DNA of 42,739 nt from Asaia bogorensis. GTDB taxonomy: Bacteria > Pseudomonadota > Alphaproteobacteria > Acetobacterales > Acetobacteraceae. A program made the position numbers and the translations under genes. Location: the NCBI GenBank assembly GCA_945874805.1, contig CAMCJI010000004.1:1-42739 (forward strand), written 5' to 3'. Shown piece after piece: positions 1 to 7,941 of the stretch; positions within the stretch are counted from its first letter, which is position 1; every line of letters begins with the position of its first letter. The notes under the pieces are model-generated. The model worked only from the letters and a program-made list of their open reading frames with translations, ran no database searches and was not told where the DNA came from.

Positions 1-143
1 AGCTGGGAAGCGGACAAAGCATGCGCCACGGCGGTGGCTCCTTCTCAGTGAAGGAGTCATATGAATCCTATCGACCCGTGATCTGGGAATCCCCCGATTT
101 CAAGCCGTCTCCGCGACGAAGTGGGCCGACTTACGCAACAGGT
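1..143 (-). mobile_element. Probable end of an IS5-family insertion sequence (partial)
   Basis: On the minus strand, directly after the truncated sugar-transferase codons, the sequence starts GACCTGTTGCGTAAGTC. This resembles the terminal inverted repeats of IS5-family elements (a CTGTTGCGTAA-type core). The first bases fall after a TA, which fits the 2-bp TA target of some IS5 subgroups. About 80 bp further in, an ATG (complement of 58-60) opens a frame of 20 codons that runs off the window and could be the transposase start; I do not recognise its sequence. Only one end is present, so neither the matching repeat nor a target duplication can be checked. Alternatively this is simply unrelated intergenic DNA after a natural stop. 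Confidence 0.42.
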
Positions 144-833
144 CTACTGCTCCACAGGGTAGCCAGCGGTCTTGCAGGCAAGCAGGGCCTCAAGGTCCAT
201 TCCACGGCGCTCATCGGGTGCAACGACGATTTCGCTGGCGGCAATGCGGTCGGCCTCTTGCAGCAGTGTGCCCTGCGGGGACACCACGCGCACACCAGCG
301 TCGTCGTGCAGTCGTGGGTCGATTTCTCCATAGGCGGGATCGTGGATAAATGTGATATCATAACTGAGATTCCGGCCCTCGTGGCGGAGTATCCAGGACA
401 AGTCCCAGGCCCGCTTGCCAGCGCCGACCACAAGCAGGTGCGGTCGGAGCAGCCGGTGTCGGCGCAAGGCCATGAAAATAAGGCGCGCGGCAACGCCGCA
501 ACCGCCGAAGCAGCCCACGGCCAAGGTGAAGAGCAGAGCGGCATCGGCTGTGGGCGGCCATGCCGGCAGCAGCACGGGCAGCAACTGCCCAACGACCATC
601 GCCGTCAGCCCACCGAGGCCGACAACAAGCGGGATCCGGTTCAGTGCCCTGCGTGGTTCCAGTATGGTGTCGCGGCGATAGAGGCCCAGCGCGTAGAGGT
701 ACAGGAGAATTGACGCCGGATACAATGCAGCGGGCGCCAGCCCAACGCTATATGGTGCCAAACTGAGCACAATCGGCCATACGAGCGCTGCGAGAGCAGC
801 GTCGATCAGGAACATGACTGCGCCTGACGTCAT
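144..833 (-). pseudogene. Truncated exopolysaccharide sugar transferase (N-terminal part)
   Basis: 229 codons resemble the N-terminal half of polyprenyl-glycosylphosphotransferases that start exopolysaccharide synthesis. There are about four hydrophobic segments (residues 5-30, 33-50, 65-90, 95-120) with a GLYRR element between the second and third. A Rossmann-like CoA-binding-type region follows, beginning LLVVGAGKRAWDLSWI near residue 132. The frame stops right after AGYPVEQ, which in this family normally leads into a region preceding the C-terminal catalytic bacterial sugar-transferase domain. That domain (membrane helix, basic catalytic loop) is absent. The stop is formed at a junction with IS-like sequence, so the gene is probably interrupted and non-functional for sugar transfer. 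The ATG complement of 831-833 is used as the start. Divergent from the hydratase at 986. Confidence 0.72.
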
Positions 834-985
834 GAGTGTCTGTTAGTGACCATTGGTCGGCTCCTGGATGCGGCGCGGTTCATCGGGCAGTACCACATAT
901 TGGTTCCCGTCCGGTAAAGCGCTGCGGGGATGATGTCGCAAGCGACAGCCTTTAACCATCGCTGAGTTGTGACTACTCTCTGGAT

Positions 986-1765
986 ATGAACAGCAACCCG
1001 CATTCCCGCGCCGCGAGTCGACTTTGGCAGCTGTGGCGATCAGGTGGCCAGACCGCTTCCCTGCAGGACCCGCCACGCGACCGGGCAGCAGGCTATGCCG
1101 TGCAGGCCAGATTTGCCGCAAAGAGCACTGCTTGGCCATCGGGTTGGAAGATTGCGGCGACCAGCGTTGCCGGACAGCGCCACATCGGCGTTGGTGGTCC
1201 CATGCTGGGCCGTCTTCTGGGGGAAGGGCTCTACCCGGCAGGCGGAACCCTGCCGATCGCCGGCAACCACATGCGTGTCGCAGAAGCCGAGTTCGCATTT
1301 CGGTTCCGTGATCCCCTACCGGCCCGGGCCCAACCCTATTCCGCGAGCGAGGTGTTTGCCGCAGTGGCCAGCCTGCATCCTGCCCTCGAGATACCGGATT
1401 CCCGCTTCGAGGATTTCGCACAGGCCGGTGAGGCCTGCCTGATTGCCGACAACGCCTGTGCCCACCAATTCGTCCTCGGCCCCGCCTCACCGGACATCTG
1501 GCGCGAACTGGATTTGGCGTCGCACGCCGTTCATGCCCGTGTCGGTGCGACCTGGCATGAGGGCATCGGCAGGAATGTGCTCGGCGATCCGCGCGCGGCT
1601 CTGGTCTGGTCTGTGAACGAGCTCTCTGGTCTTGGATATGGTATTACGGCACGGGAAGTCGTCACGACCGGGACCTGTGTCATCCCAATGCCCATTGCCC
1701 CAGGTGAGCGTTTGGAGGCCGATTTCGGCCCACTCGGGACTGTTGCATGCTGCTTCGGCTTATGA
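986..1765 (+). CDS. 2-keto-4-pentenoate hydratase / fumarylacetoacetate hydrolase family protein
   Basis: The 259-residue protein has the overall pattern of MhpD/HpaH-like hydratases, which add water to 2-hydroxy-dienoates in meta-cleavage aromatic degradation. Supporting pieces are STAWPSGWKIAATS near residue 47, the GPMLGRLL segment, a metal-ligand region with AEAEFAFRF (the family E-x-E element) near residue 98, and the C-terminal TGTCVIPMPIAPGERLEADF, typical of the fumarylacetoacetase fold. No other aromatic-degradation genes are nearby, so the substrate is unknown. The ATG at 986 has only a weak ribosome-binding site. A 6-bp inverted repeat (TGTCGC AA GCGACA, 934-947) lies in the divergent gap upstream. 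The stop lies 16 bp before the proposed start of the next gene, suggesting co-transcription. Confidence 0.8.
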   Translation: MNSNPHSRAASRLWQLWRSGGQTASLQDPPRDRAAGYAVQARFAAKSTAWPSGWKIAATSVAGQRHIGVGGPMLGRLLGEGLYPAGGTLPIAGNHMRVAEAEFAFRFRDPLPARAQPYSASEVFAAVASLHPALEIPDSRFEDFAQAGEACLIADNACAHQFVLGPASPDIWRELDLASHAVHARVGATWHEGIGRNVLGDPRAALVWSVNELSGLGYGITAREVVTTGTCVIPMPIAPGERLEADFGPLGTVACCFGL

Positions 1766-1781
1766 CCTGAGGAGACGGATA

Positions 1782-2240
1782 TTGCTGCTTTTGCGCCGCC
1801 AATTCATCGCCCTGTCCACCTTCGCCGTGGCTCACACAACCGCGCTGGCGCAGGCCACCGAGGTCAAGGTCACCCGGCCATGGGCACGGGCGACCGCCGC
1901 GTCGGCGCGTACCGGGGCGGCCTATCTAACGCTGCTGGCGGGAGCGGCAGATGCCGTTGTGGCCGCGAGTAGCCCCGCTGCCGCAACAGTGGAACTTCAT
2001 CGTACGGTGAATGAGGGAGGCGTCATGAAGATGCTTGCGGCACCAGACCTGGCACTGGCAGCAGGAACGCCGGTGGAGTTCAAGCCCGGCGGGCTGCACA
2101 TCATGCTGATCGGTCTGACCGCACCACTGAAGCAGGGCACAAGCTTTCCACTGACGCTGCAGTTCCGAACGGCACCGCCTGTGACGATTTCAGTGAAGGT
2201 CGAAGGCCCAGGGGCGTCAGGACCCGGCCACAGCCACTGA
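1782..2240 (+). CDS. PCu(A)C-type periplasmic copper chaperone
   Basis: This 152-residue secreted protein carries the complete copper motif H-x10-M-x21-H-x-M at His73, Met84, His106 and Met108. That is the signature of PCu(A)C chaperones, which deliver Cu(I) to the CuA or CuB sites of cytochrome oxidases. A hydrophobic signal peptide ends near ALAQA (residues 21-25). The C-terminus ends in HSH, which may also bind metal. I chose the TTG at 1782 because a GAGGAG Shine-Dalgarno sits at 1769-1774 with 7-bp spacing and the signal peptide starts there; the longer open frame overlaps the preceding hydratase and has no leader. No SCO or cox genes are in the window, so its partner is elsewhere. Confidence 0.86.
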   Translation: MLLLRRQFIALSTFAVAHTTALAQATEVKVTRPWARATAASARTGAAYLTLLAGAADAVVAASSPAAATVELHRTVNEGGVMKMLAAPDLALAAGTPVEFKPGGLHIMLIGLTAPLKQGTSFPLTLQFRTAPPVTISVKVEGPGASGPGHSH

Positions 2241-2247
2241 CGCCAGC

Positions 2248-4137
2248 TCAGATGGCGACACGCACGCCGAGTTCCACGACGCGATCGCTAGGAATGCGGA
2301 AGAACTCTGTGGCCGGAACGGCGTTGCGTGCCATAACGAGGAACAGGTAAAGCCGCCATAGTGGCAGCTTTGGCACTTGAGCGGGCACCAAGGTTTCGCG
2401 ACCCAGGAAATAGCTCGCCTGCATCGGATCAAAATCGATCCCTGCCTCCCGCAAGGCTGAAAGTTCGCGTGGCAGATTGGGGCTTTCCATGAAGCCGTAG
2501 CGAACCAGAACCCGATGAATCCCTGGCTGCAGTTCGGCGACGTTGCACCGCTCAGCCGCCGGGACCTCAGGAACGTCCTCGTTGGTCACGGTCACAAACA
2601 GCACACGTTCGTGTAACACCTTGTTATGCTTGAGGTTGTGCAGCAAAGCGCCAGGCACGTAGTCTGGATTTCCGGTCATAAAGATCGCCATACCCGGTAC
2701 ACGCACGGTTCTCGATTGCGGCAGACGGGCCAGGAAGGAGGAAAGAGGCAGGCTGTCAGCCTTCCAGCGGGACAGCAGCAGATCGCGCCCCTGCTTCCAG
2801 CTCGTCATCAGGCCGAGCAGCAAAACGCCAAGGACCAACGGGACCCACCCGCCTTCGGGTACTTTCAGCAGGTTCGAGGCGAAGAAGCAAAAATCGATCA
2901 CGAAGAAGCTGCCGAAGGAGAAAAACACAAGCGGCCTGGACCAGCCAAACTGCCGACGGAAAACCAGCATGGCGAGTAGAGTGGTGCATAGGAACGTGCC
3001 AGTCACCGCAATCCCATAGGCCGCCGCGAGGGCTTCACTCGTGCGGAAGGCAAACACCAGGACGAGAACGCCGAGCAGAAGCGCGGTATTGATCTGGGGC
3101 AGGTAGATCTGGCCCTCCTCCGTGGCGCTCGTGTGGCGGACGGTCAGGCGCGGTAGGAAGCCCATTTGCATGCATTGGCGTGCAATCGAATACGCACCGG
3201 ATATCATCGCTTGGCTGGCAGTGACCGTGGCTGCGGTGGCCAGGATCACAAGTGGCAGCCGAAACCAGTCGGGCGCCAGCAAGAAAAAGGGGTTGGCCAG
3301 CGTCGACGGGTGCTCCAGCACTAGCGCGCCTTGCCCGAAGTAGTTGAGTGCCAATGAGGGCAGTACCAGGGCCGTCCAGGCAAGCCGGATAGGCCGGGCT
3401 CCGAAATGCCCCATGTCGGCATACAACGCTTCCGCCCCCGTCACCGCCAGCACCACCGAGCCTAGGGCGATGAAGGCCATCCACTCGTGCCGCCAAACCA
3501 GAGACATCGCGTAGCTGGGAGAGAGGGCCAGCAATACCTTCGGGTTCTGCACAATGGCGATCAGCCCAAGCACCGCAATCACGATGAACCACGCAGCCAT
3601 GATTGGCCCGAACAGACGCCCCATGGTTGCCGTGCCACGCCATTGAATAATGAACAGCAGCAGGATGACAGCTACCGCCAGCGGGATCACCGCTTCCTTC
3701 AGGTGCGGACTCACCGTCTGCAGGCCCTCAACCGCTGAGAGCACCGAAATTGCGGGGGTTATCACCCCATCTCCAAAGAAGAGGCAGGCGCCCGCAATGC
3801 CCACCAGCACCACCGTCCCGCGCATCCGCCCGTTGGTGGAAACACGCTGGGCCAATGCCATCAGCGCGAGGACGCCGCCTTCGCCGCGATTATCGGCGCG
3901 CATGATGATCGTCACATACTTAATCGTAACGACCAGCACCAGCGCCCAGAAGATGAGCGACAGAATGCCCAAGACATCCGCTGTCACCAACCCTTCGTCC
4001 TTGAAGGGCTCCAACGCGGTTTTGAAGGCGTAAAGGGGGCTGGTGCCGATATCGCCGTAGACCACACCGAGCACCCCCAGAACCACCGTCGCCCTCAGGG
4101 GCTGTTGTGCGGGGGAATGAGCTGCGGCGGAGGTCAT
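2248..4137 (-). CDS. kup: Kup-type low-affinity potassium uptake protein
   Basis: At 629 residues this matches the length of Kup/HAK/KT potassium transporters, which import K+ with H+ across the inner membrane. The hallmark N-terminus [19 protein letters not shown] is present near residues 23-41, followed by the usual run of about 12 membrane helices (to about residue 450). The cytoplasmic C-terminal domain has the family piece [19 protein letters not shown]. The start is set at the ATG complement of 4135-4137 (MTSAAAHSP), which gives a normal family length; the frame stays open for 31 more codons upstream without family similarity. It lies downstream of yggS on the same strand with a 138-bp gap, and converges with the copper chaperone. 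Confidence 0.95.
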   Translation of the reverse strand: MTSAAAHSPAQQPLRATVVLGVLGVVYGDIGTSPLYAFKTALEPFKDEGLVTADVLGILSLIFWALVLVVTIKYVTIIMRADNRGEGGVLALMALAQRVSTNGRMRGTVVLVGIAGACLFFGDGVITPAISVLSAVEGLQTVSPHLKEAVIPLAVAVILLLFIIQWRGTATMGRLFGPIMAAWFIVIAVLGLIAIVQNPKVLLALSPSYAMSLVWRHEWMAFIALGSVVLAVTGAEALYADMGHFGARPIRLAWTALVLPSLALNYFGQGALVLEHPSTLANPFFLLAPDWFRLPLVILATAATVTASQAMISGAYSIARQCMQMGFLPRLTVRHTSATEEGQIYLPQINTALLLGVLVLVFAFRTSEALAAAYGIAVTGTFLCTTLLAMLVFRRQFGWSRPLVFFSFGSFFVIDFCFFASNLLKVPEGGWVPLVLGVLLLGLMTSWKQGRDLLLSRWKADSLPLSSFLARLPQSRTVRVPGMAIFMTGNPDYVPGALLHNLKHNKVLHERVLFVTVTNEDVPEVPAAERCNVAELQPGIHRVLVRYGFMESPNLPRELSALREAGIDFDPMQASYFLGRETLVPAQVPKLPLWRLYLFLVMARNAVPATEFFRIPSDRVVELGVRVAI

Positions 4138-4275
4138 GGGCAGCCCGCGCCATGGGAACGACGTGAGAGTGTCATCCGTTAGCCCTTCGGAATAGGGTGG
4201 CCGCAACAGCTCAAGCGATACGCGCGCCAACCTCCAGGTGCAAGCAATACGCAGGACTCAGGCTGGAAGCAGATA

Positions 4276-4974
4276 TCAGCCGCGCGTCCCGAAGATGGCT
4301 GAACCAACCCGGACATGCGTGGCCCCTTGAGCGATTGCTGCTTCGAAGTCACCCGACATGCCCATGGACAGCACGCTGAGGCCATGCCGCGCGGCACAGG
4401 CAGCCAGCCAGGCAAAGTGCGGCGCCGGATCGCCTTCGGCTGGAGGAATGCACATGAGCCCGGTAAGCGCCGCCCCGAACCGCGCGGTGCAGCTCGAGAT
4501 AAAGGCATCGGCCTCCTCACGCGGGATTCCTGATTTTTGCGTTTCGTCCCCCACATTCACCTGCACCAGCAGGTCAGGCGTACGGCCCTCGCGCAGGATC
4601 GCGTCGGCGATCGCGTCAGCAAGCTTGGGGCGGTCCATCACCTCGATCACATCCGCGAGCCGTACCGCTTCGCGGGCTTTGTTCGTCTGCAAGCCGCCGA
4701 TGATATGCAGGCGCAGGTCCGGGTGGCTTGGGCGCAGGCCGGGGAACTTCTGTGCGGCTTCCTGAACCCGGTTCTCACCGAACAGCACCTGCCCCTCGGC
4801 CAGCGCCGCGACCACAGCGGCAGCGGGGTGGGTCTTCGAGACCGCAACCAAACTGACGCTCCCGGCCGACCGTCCGGCCGCGAGTGCAGCGGCGGCCATG
4901 CGCGCCCGCACCTTCGCCAGCCCGCCGGCTACATGTTCATATGTCAGGGAAGCACTGGTCGAGGGATCGCTCAT
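4276..4974 (-). CDS. yggS: YggS family pyridoxal-phosphate homeostasis protein (PLPHP)
   Basis: The 232-residue protein is a single-domain PLP-binding barrel of the YggS/PROSC family, which buffers cellular PLP and affects amino-acid and vitamin B6 balance. Visible are LVAVSKTHP with the PLP lysine (about residue 45), the FGENRVQEA segment, HIIGGLQTNKA (family HxIGxLQxNK) and a C-terminal SMGMSGDFEAAIAQGATHVRVGSAIFG phosphate-binding region (quoted in parts: SMGMSGDFEAAI, HVRVGSAIFG). The ATG complement of 4972-4974 was chosen over a TTG 12 codons upstream. Its first two bases overlap the divergent thiE-like start, so its promoter must lie inside that neighbouring gene. Confidence 0.93.
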   Translation of the reverse strand: MSDPSTSASLTYEHVAGGLAKVRARMAAAALAAGRSAGSVSLVAVSKTHPAAAVVAALAEGQVLFGENRVQEAAQKFPGLRPSHPDLRLHIIGGLQTNKAREAVRLADVIEVMDRPKLADAIADAILREGRTPDLLVQVNVGDETQKSGIPREEADAFISSCTARFGAALTGLMCIPPAEGDPAPHFAWLAACAARHGLSVLSMGMSGDFEAAIAQGATHVRVGSAIFGTRG

Positions 4975-5551
4975 GGATGAGAGACTTGTGGCCTGGGCCC
5001 GCGCGGTCAAGTCACGTCGCCGCAGTCACTTGCCGGTCCTGTGGCTCTTTACCGATGCCGCACGCCTGCCCGACCCTCTCGCCGCCGCCGCGCGCCTGCC
5101 GCGTGGCCTCTGCGGCGTGGTATTCCGCCATGATGGCGATCCCGCCAGAGCCGCGCTGGGCGAAGCCCTGGCGCGGATCTGCCGCGCGCGCCGGTTGCTC
5201 CTGGTCGTCGCGGGCGACGTGCGGCTTGCGGCGCGGTTGCATGCGGGCGTGCATCTCCGCAGGGCACAAGGTAGCGCGGCTGTGCGGGGGCGGCTGGCGA
5301 CCAGCTCCGCACATAGCGTCGCCGAACTCCGAAGGGCCCGCCGCGCAGGCGTGGCCCTTGCCTTCCTTTCCCCAGCCTACCCTACTGCAAGTCATCCCGG
5401 CGCGCCGGCACTTGGCGCAGTGCGATGGACGGCGATGGCGCGTTCGGCAGGCATCCCGGTTGCCGCGCTGGGTGGCATTGCCGGCACGAGCATCGGCCGG
5501 CTGGGCCGTGGCACCTGTGCGGGTGCAGGCGCGATCGGCGCCCTGGCCTGA
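4973..5551 (+). CDS. ThiE/TenI-like thiamine phosphate synthase family protein
   Basis: The 192-residue protein shows the TIM-barrel pattern of the ThiE/TenI family. It has a GVHLRRAQ strand, the SSAHSVAELRRA segment, FLSPAYPTASHPGAPALG (family FxSPxxxTxSHPGxxxLG) and AGIPVAALGGI near the phosphate-binding end. The usual ThiE pattern of HL(G)xxDLP after the G-V-H strand is replaced by HLRRAQGS, so the Mg/pyrophosphate-binding Asp is not where expected. It may therefore be a TenI-like or divergent enzyme rather than a true thiamine-phosphate synthase. The start ATG at 4973 has a GAGG (4961-4964) with 8-bp spacing. The start codon overlaps the divergent yggS start by two bases. No other thi genes are in the window. 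Confidence 0.75.
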   Translation: MDERLVAWARAVKSRRRSHLPVLWLFTDAARLPDPLAAAARLPRGLCGVVFRHDGDPARAALGEALARICRARRLLLVVAGDVRLAARLHAGVHLRRAQGSAAVRGRLATSSAHSVAELRRARRAGVALAFLSPAYPTASHPGAPALGAVRWTAMARSAGIPVAALGGIAGTSIGRLGRGTCAGAGAIGALA

Positions 5552-5566
5552 TCTGGCGTCGTTGCT

Positions 5567-5584
5567 TGTGGCATTCCTGCCACA
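5567..5584. promoter_or_regulatory. Perfect 7-bp inverted repeat upstream of the porin gene
   Basis: TGTGGCA-TTCC-TGCCACA is a perfect dyad in the 212-bp gap between thiE and the porin. A CACAAT hexamer at 5591-5596 could serve as a -10 element just downstream, which would place the dyad over the -35 region as an operator candidate. It could equally be a weak terminator for the preceding gene, although no T-run follows. Confidence 0.35.
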
Positions 5585-5728
5585 GTGTTTCACAATTGCC
5601 ATGAGGAAGGCGGATGAGGAATTGCCGCGTGGTCATGCCTGCGCCAATACTCTGTCCAGGTCCGGCTGCCCTCGCCCCCTTTCGCCCCTCGTGGCGGTGG
5701 GAGGGAACGGGGCGGGGCCTGCTAGGTC

Positions 5729-5746
5729 TGCCGGGTCTCCCCGGCA
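5729..5746 (+). promoter_or_regulatory. Hairpin in the porin 5' leader, just before the ribosome-binding site
   Basis: TGCCGGG-TCTC-CCCGGCA forms a perfect 7-bp GC-rich stem with a 4-base loop. It ends 5 bases before the AGGAG Shine-Dalgarno (5752-5756) of the porin gene. Stable 5' hairpins are known to protect abundant outer-membrane-protein mRNAs; that role here is inference. Confidence 0.45.
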
Positions 5747-5763
5747 CTATCAGGAGTTTCATC

Positions 5764-7164
5764 ATGCGTAAGATTTTGCTTGCTGCGACAGCAGTGGCAG
5801 CGGTTGCGGGGATCGCCGGTTCGGCCGTCGCCCAGACCGCCGCTCCGTCGATCACCCCGGGCCGCGCTGGCTGGGTTGGCAACAAGGGCTCGGGCTATCC
5901 GAGCGCCGCCAACGAGCCGGGCACCGTCCAGGTCTTCCTGCGCGGCGCCCTGTATTCGGGCATCTTCATCGGTGGCGCCCCGGGCGACACGCAGACCACT
6001 GCGACCGGCACCACGAAGAACAACCCCTACGCCTTCTACAACTACATCCGCCTGTTCCCGTCGATGCAGGCCACGACGGCCCGGGGCCTGATGTATGGTG
6101 CGTTCGGTGAAATCCGTTCGACCACCGGCACCTCCACCGCCGGCTCCAACAACAGCAGCTCGAATCTCAACTGGCGCCGCGCTTATGGTTACCTCGGCGG
6201 CAGCTGGGGTCAGGTTCGCTTCGGCGCCCTCGAAGGCGCGAATGCGATCATGCAGACCGGCACCTTCGAAAACGGCACTGGCCTGCACAACGGTGACGGC
6301 CCGTCCTACGCCGGCCCCGCCGCCTTCACCTGGCCGTTCCTGGCCTCCCAGGGCACGGGCGAGAAGATCGTCTACCTCTCGCCGAGCTTCTCGGGCTTCG
6401 ACTTCGGCCTGACGTTCGAGCCGGGCACGAACAACATCAACTCCTACAACAACGGCCCCGGCGGCATCGCCGGCATCGGTGCGGTTCGCCTCGACAGCCT
6501 GTCCGGCAACACGTTCGTCCTCGGCCAGGGCACGCTGCAGCGCACGAAGAACGTGTTCGAAGCGGTCGGCCGCTACCAGGGTAACGTCGGCCCGGTCGGC
6601 GTCACCGCCAGCCTCGGTCTCGTCACCGCCGGCCTCGTGAAGAACAGCGGCCTGACGGGTCTCGCCGCCAGCGGCGCCCCGCAGTACAAGTACAAGAACC
6701 CGTTCGGCGTGCAGGGTGGCCTGACGGTCTCCTACGGCGGCCTGACGGTTGGCGGCGCGGTCTACGGTGGTTCGGTGAACCCGAACAACTCGCGTAACTA
6801 CGCCCCGGTGAAGTCGGGCGGCAAGGACGCTCTGGCGTTCCTCGTCGGCGCCTCCTACGCGACTGGCCCCTACTCGGTCACCGCGTCGATCGCCAGCGTG
6901 AACCGCGCGGGCTTCAATGCTGAAGACATCACGGCCGCTAACGGCTCGAGCCCGGCCGCTCGTTCGGGCACGATGCGTGAGATGGGCTACGGCGTCACGG
7001 GCACCTACGCCTATGGCCCCGGCGCCGCTCTGAACGTTGACTTCATCTACAGCCAGCGTCACCAGTCCAACATCAACCTGCTTGCCGGTGGCACCGCGGT
7101 TGGTCGCGCTGGCAACAACGTGCAGGCCGTGGCTCTGATCATCAACAACACCTTCGTCTGGTAA
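5764..7164 (+). CDS. Outer-membrane porin
   Basis: The 466-residue secreted protein has a clear signal peptide (residues 1-24, ending GSAVAQ/T). The mature part is rich in Gly, Asn, Ser, Thr and aromatic residues and alternates as expected for beta strands. Recognisable porin pieces are YNYIRLFPSM followed by YGAFGEIRS, WRRAYGYLGGSWGQVRFG (a strand-turn typical of general porins), KIVYLSPSFSGFDFGLTFEP, and a terminal strand ending in aromatic FVW as needed for BAM recognition. The ATG at 5764 has AGGAG with 7-bp spacing. Codon choice is strongly biased to C/G-ending codons even compared with its neighbours, which fits high expression. It is flanked by its own leader hairpin and terminator, so it is probably monocistronic. 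Substrate selectivity cannot be read from sequence. Confidence 0.9.
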   Translation: MRKILLAATAVAAVAGIAGSAVAQTAAPSITPGRAGWVGNKGSGYPSAANEPGTVQVFLRGALYSGIFIGGAPGDTQTTATGTTKNNPYAFYNYIRLFPSMQATTARGLMYGAFGEIRSTTGTSTAGSNNSSSNLNWRRAYGYLGGSWGQVRFGALEGANAIMQTGTFENGTGLHNGDGPSYAGPAAFTWPFLASQGTGEKIVYLSPSFSGFDFGLTFEPGTNNINSYNNGPGGIAGIGAVRLDSLSGNTFVLGQGTLQRTKNVFEAVGRYQGNVGPVGVTASLGLVTAGLVKNSGLTGLAASGAPQYKYKNPFGVQGGLTVSYGGLTVGGAVYGGSVNPNNSRNYAPVKSGGKDALAFLVGASYATGPYSVTASIASVNRAGFNAEDITAANGSSPAARSGTMREMGYGVTGTYAYGPGAALNVDFIYSQRHQSNINLLAGGTAVGRAGNNVQAVALIINNTFVW

Positions 7165-7169
7165 GACCT

Positions 7170-7185
7170 TTCGCCGCAAGGCGAA
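7170..7185 (+). terminator. Small hairpin directly after the porin stop
   Basis: TTCGCC-GCAA-GGCGAA forms a 6-bp stem with a stable GCAA tetraloop, starting 5 bases after the porin stop codon. No T-run follows. It probably acts as a 3' stabiliser together with the terminator 25 bp downstream. Confidence 0.5.
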
Positions 7186-7210
7186 GCGCCTTTCAGATAC
7201 GTGCCTGGAA

Positions 7211-7238
7211 GGGGCGGTGGGAAACCACCGCCCCTTTT
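7211..7238 (+). terminator. Strong rho-independent terminator of the porin gene
   Basis: GGGGCGGTGG-GAAA-CCACCGCCCC is a perfect 10-bp GC-rich stem with a GAAA tetraloop, followed by TTTT. This is the clearest intrinsic terminator in the window and isolates the porin from the DUF3576-leuS operon. Confidence 0.9.
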
Positions 7239-7331
7239 GCGTTCGCCCCCCAGGCCGATCGCCGTGCCGCTTGGCGCTGCGCCGCTTCTCGGCTAGGTAG
7301 GGACAGCTTCCTCATATGGCCTGGATGGACG

Positions 7332-7859
7332 ATGACCTTACGCGCTTGGCTGCTGGCCCTCCCCGCCCTTGTTCCTCTCACGCTCACCAGCTGCGGCAAC
7401 TCGCGGTTTGTGGAAAACTGGGAATACAACGACCCCGCATACAAGAACCGCAACAGTGGTCTCCTGTTCGGTGACAGCAGCCTGTTCAGCACCGGAAAGG
7501 GCAACAGAGATGAGGGCGGTGGTGGCGGTGGCCCCGGCCTGGGGGTGAACGCCTATCTCTGGCGTGGGGCGCTCGACACCCTGTCCTTCATGCCGCTCGC
7601 CTCGGCTGATCCGTTCGGTGGCGTGATCATCACCGACTGGTTCCAGCCGCAGGCAAGCCAGGGCGAGCGCTTCAAGGCCACGGCCTATATCCTCGGCCGC
7701 GCTCTCCGCGCCGATGGTGTGAAGGTGACGATTTTCCGGCAGGTCGCACAAAGCGGCACCTGGGTTGACCAACCGGTGAACGCGACCACCAACTCGGAGA
7801 TCGAGAACCGCGTCCTCGCCCGCGCCCGCGAGCTCCGCACCCAATCCGGCGGTAGCTGA
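7332..7859 (+). CDS. DUF3576 family lipoprotein
   Basis: The 175-residue protein has a lipoprotein signal peptide with lipobox LTSC (Cys21). The mature part matches the alphaproteobacterial DUF3576 family: GVNAYLWRGALDTLSFMPLA, then GGVIITDWFQP, and a C-terminal region with AYILGRALRADGVKV and INRVLARARELR-like helix (here IENRVLARARELR). The molecular function of the family is unknown; it is expected at the outer membrane or in the periplasm. Its position right before leuS-lptE-holA, where lptE also encodes an envelope lipoprotein, is a conserved alphaproteobacterial arrangement and suggests an envelope role. The ATG at 7332 gives a normal leader. Confidence 0.88.
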   Translation: MTLRAWLLALPALVPLTLTSCGNSRFVENWEYNDPAYKNRNSGLLFGDSSLFSTGKGNRDEGGGGGGPGLGVNAYLWRGALDTLSFMPLASADPFGGVIITDWFQPQASQGERFKATAYILGRALRADGVKVTIFRQVAQSGTWVDQPVNATTNSEIENRVLARARELRTQSGGS

Positions 7860-7876
7860 CGCTTAAGGGGTTTTTG

Positions 7877-7898
7877 GTTCTTTTTCTCGAAAAAGAAC
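7877..7898. repeat. AT-rich hairpin between the DUF3576 gene and leuS
   Basis: GTTCTTTTT-CTCG-AAAAAGAAC is a perfect 9-bp stem with a 4-base loop, very AT-rich for this genome. Its TTCTTTT...AAAAAGAA core recurs at 38399-38443, so it may belong to a dispersed repeat family that could act as a bidirectional terminator or processing site. Confidence 0.5.
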
Positions 7899-7941
7899 AA
7901 GGAGCTTTAGGTCTTCAGGCTGGTCTTGATGCGAGTACCCG

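Noticed and set aside
5722-7179. 485-codon minus-strand frame opposite the porin
   Set aside because: It exists only because the porin uses strongly biased codons; its predicted protein is Arg/Ala/Val/Asp-rich without domain pattern.
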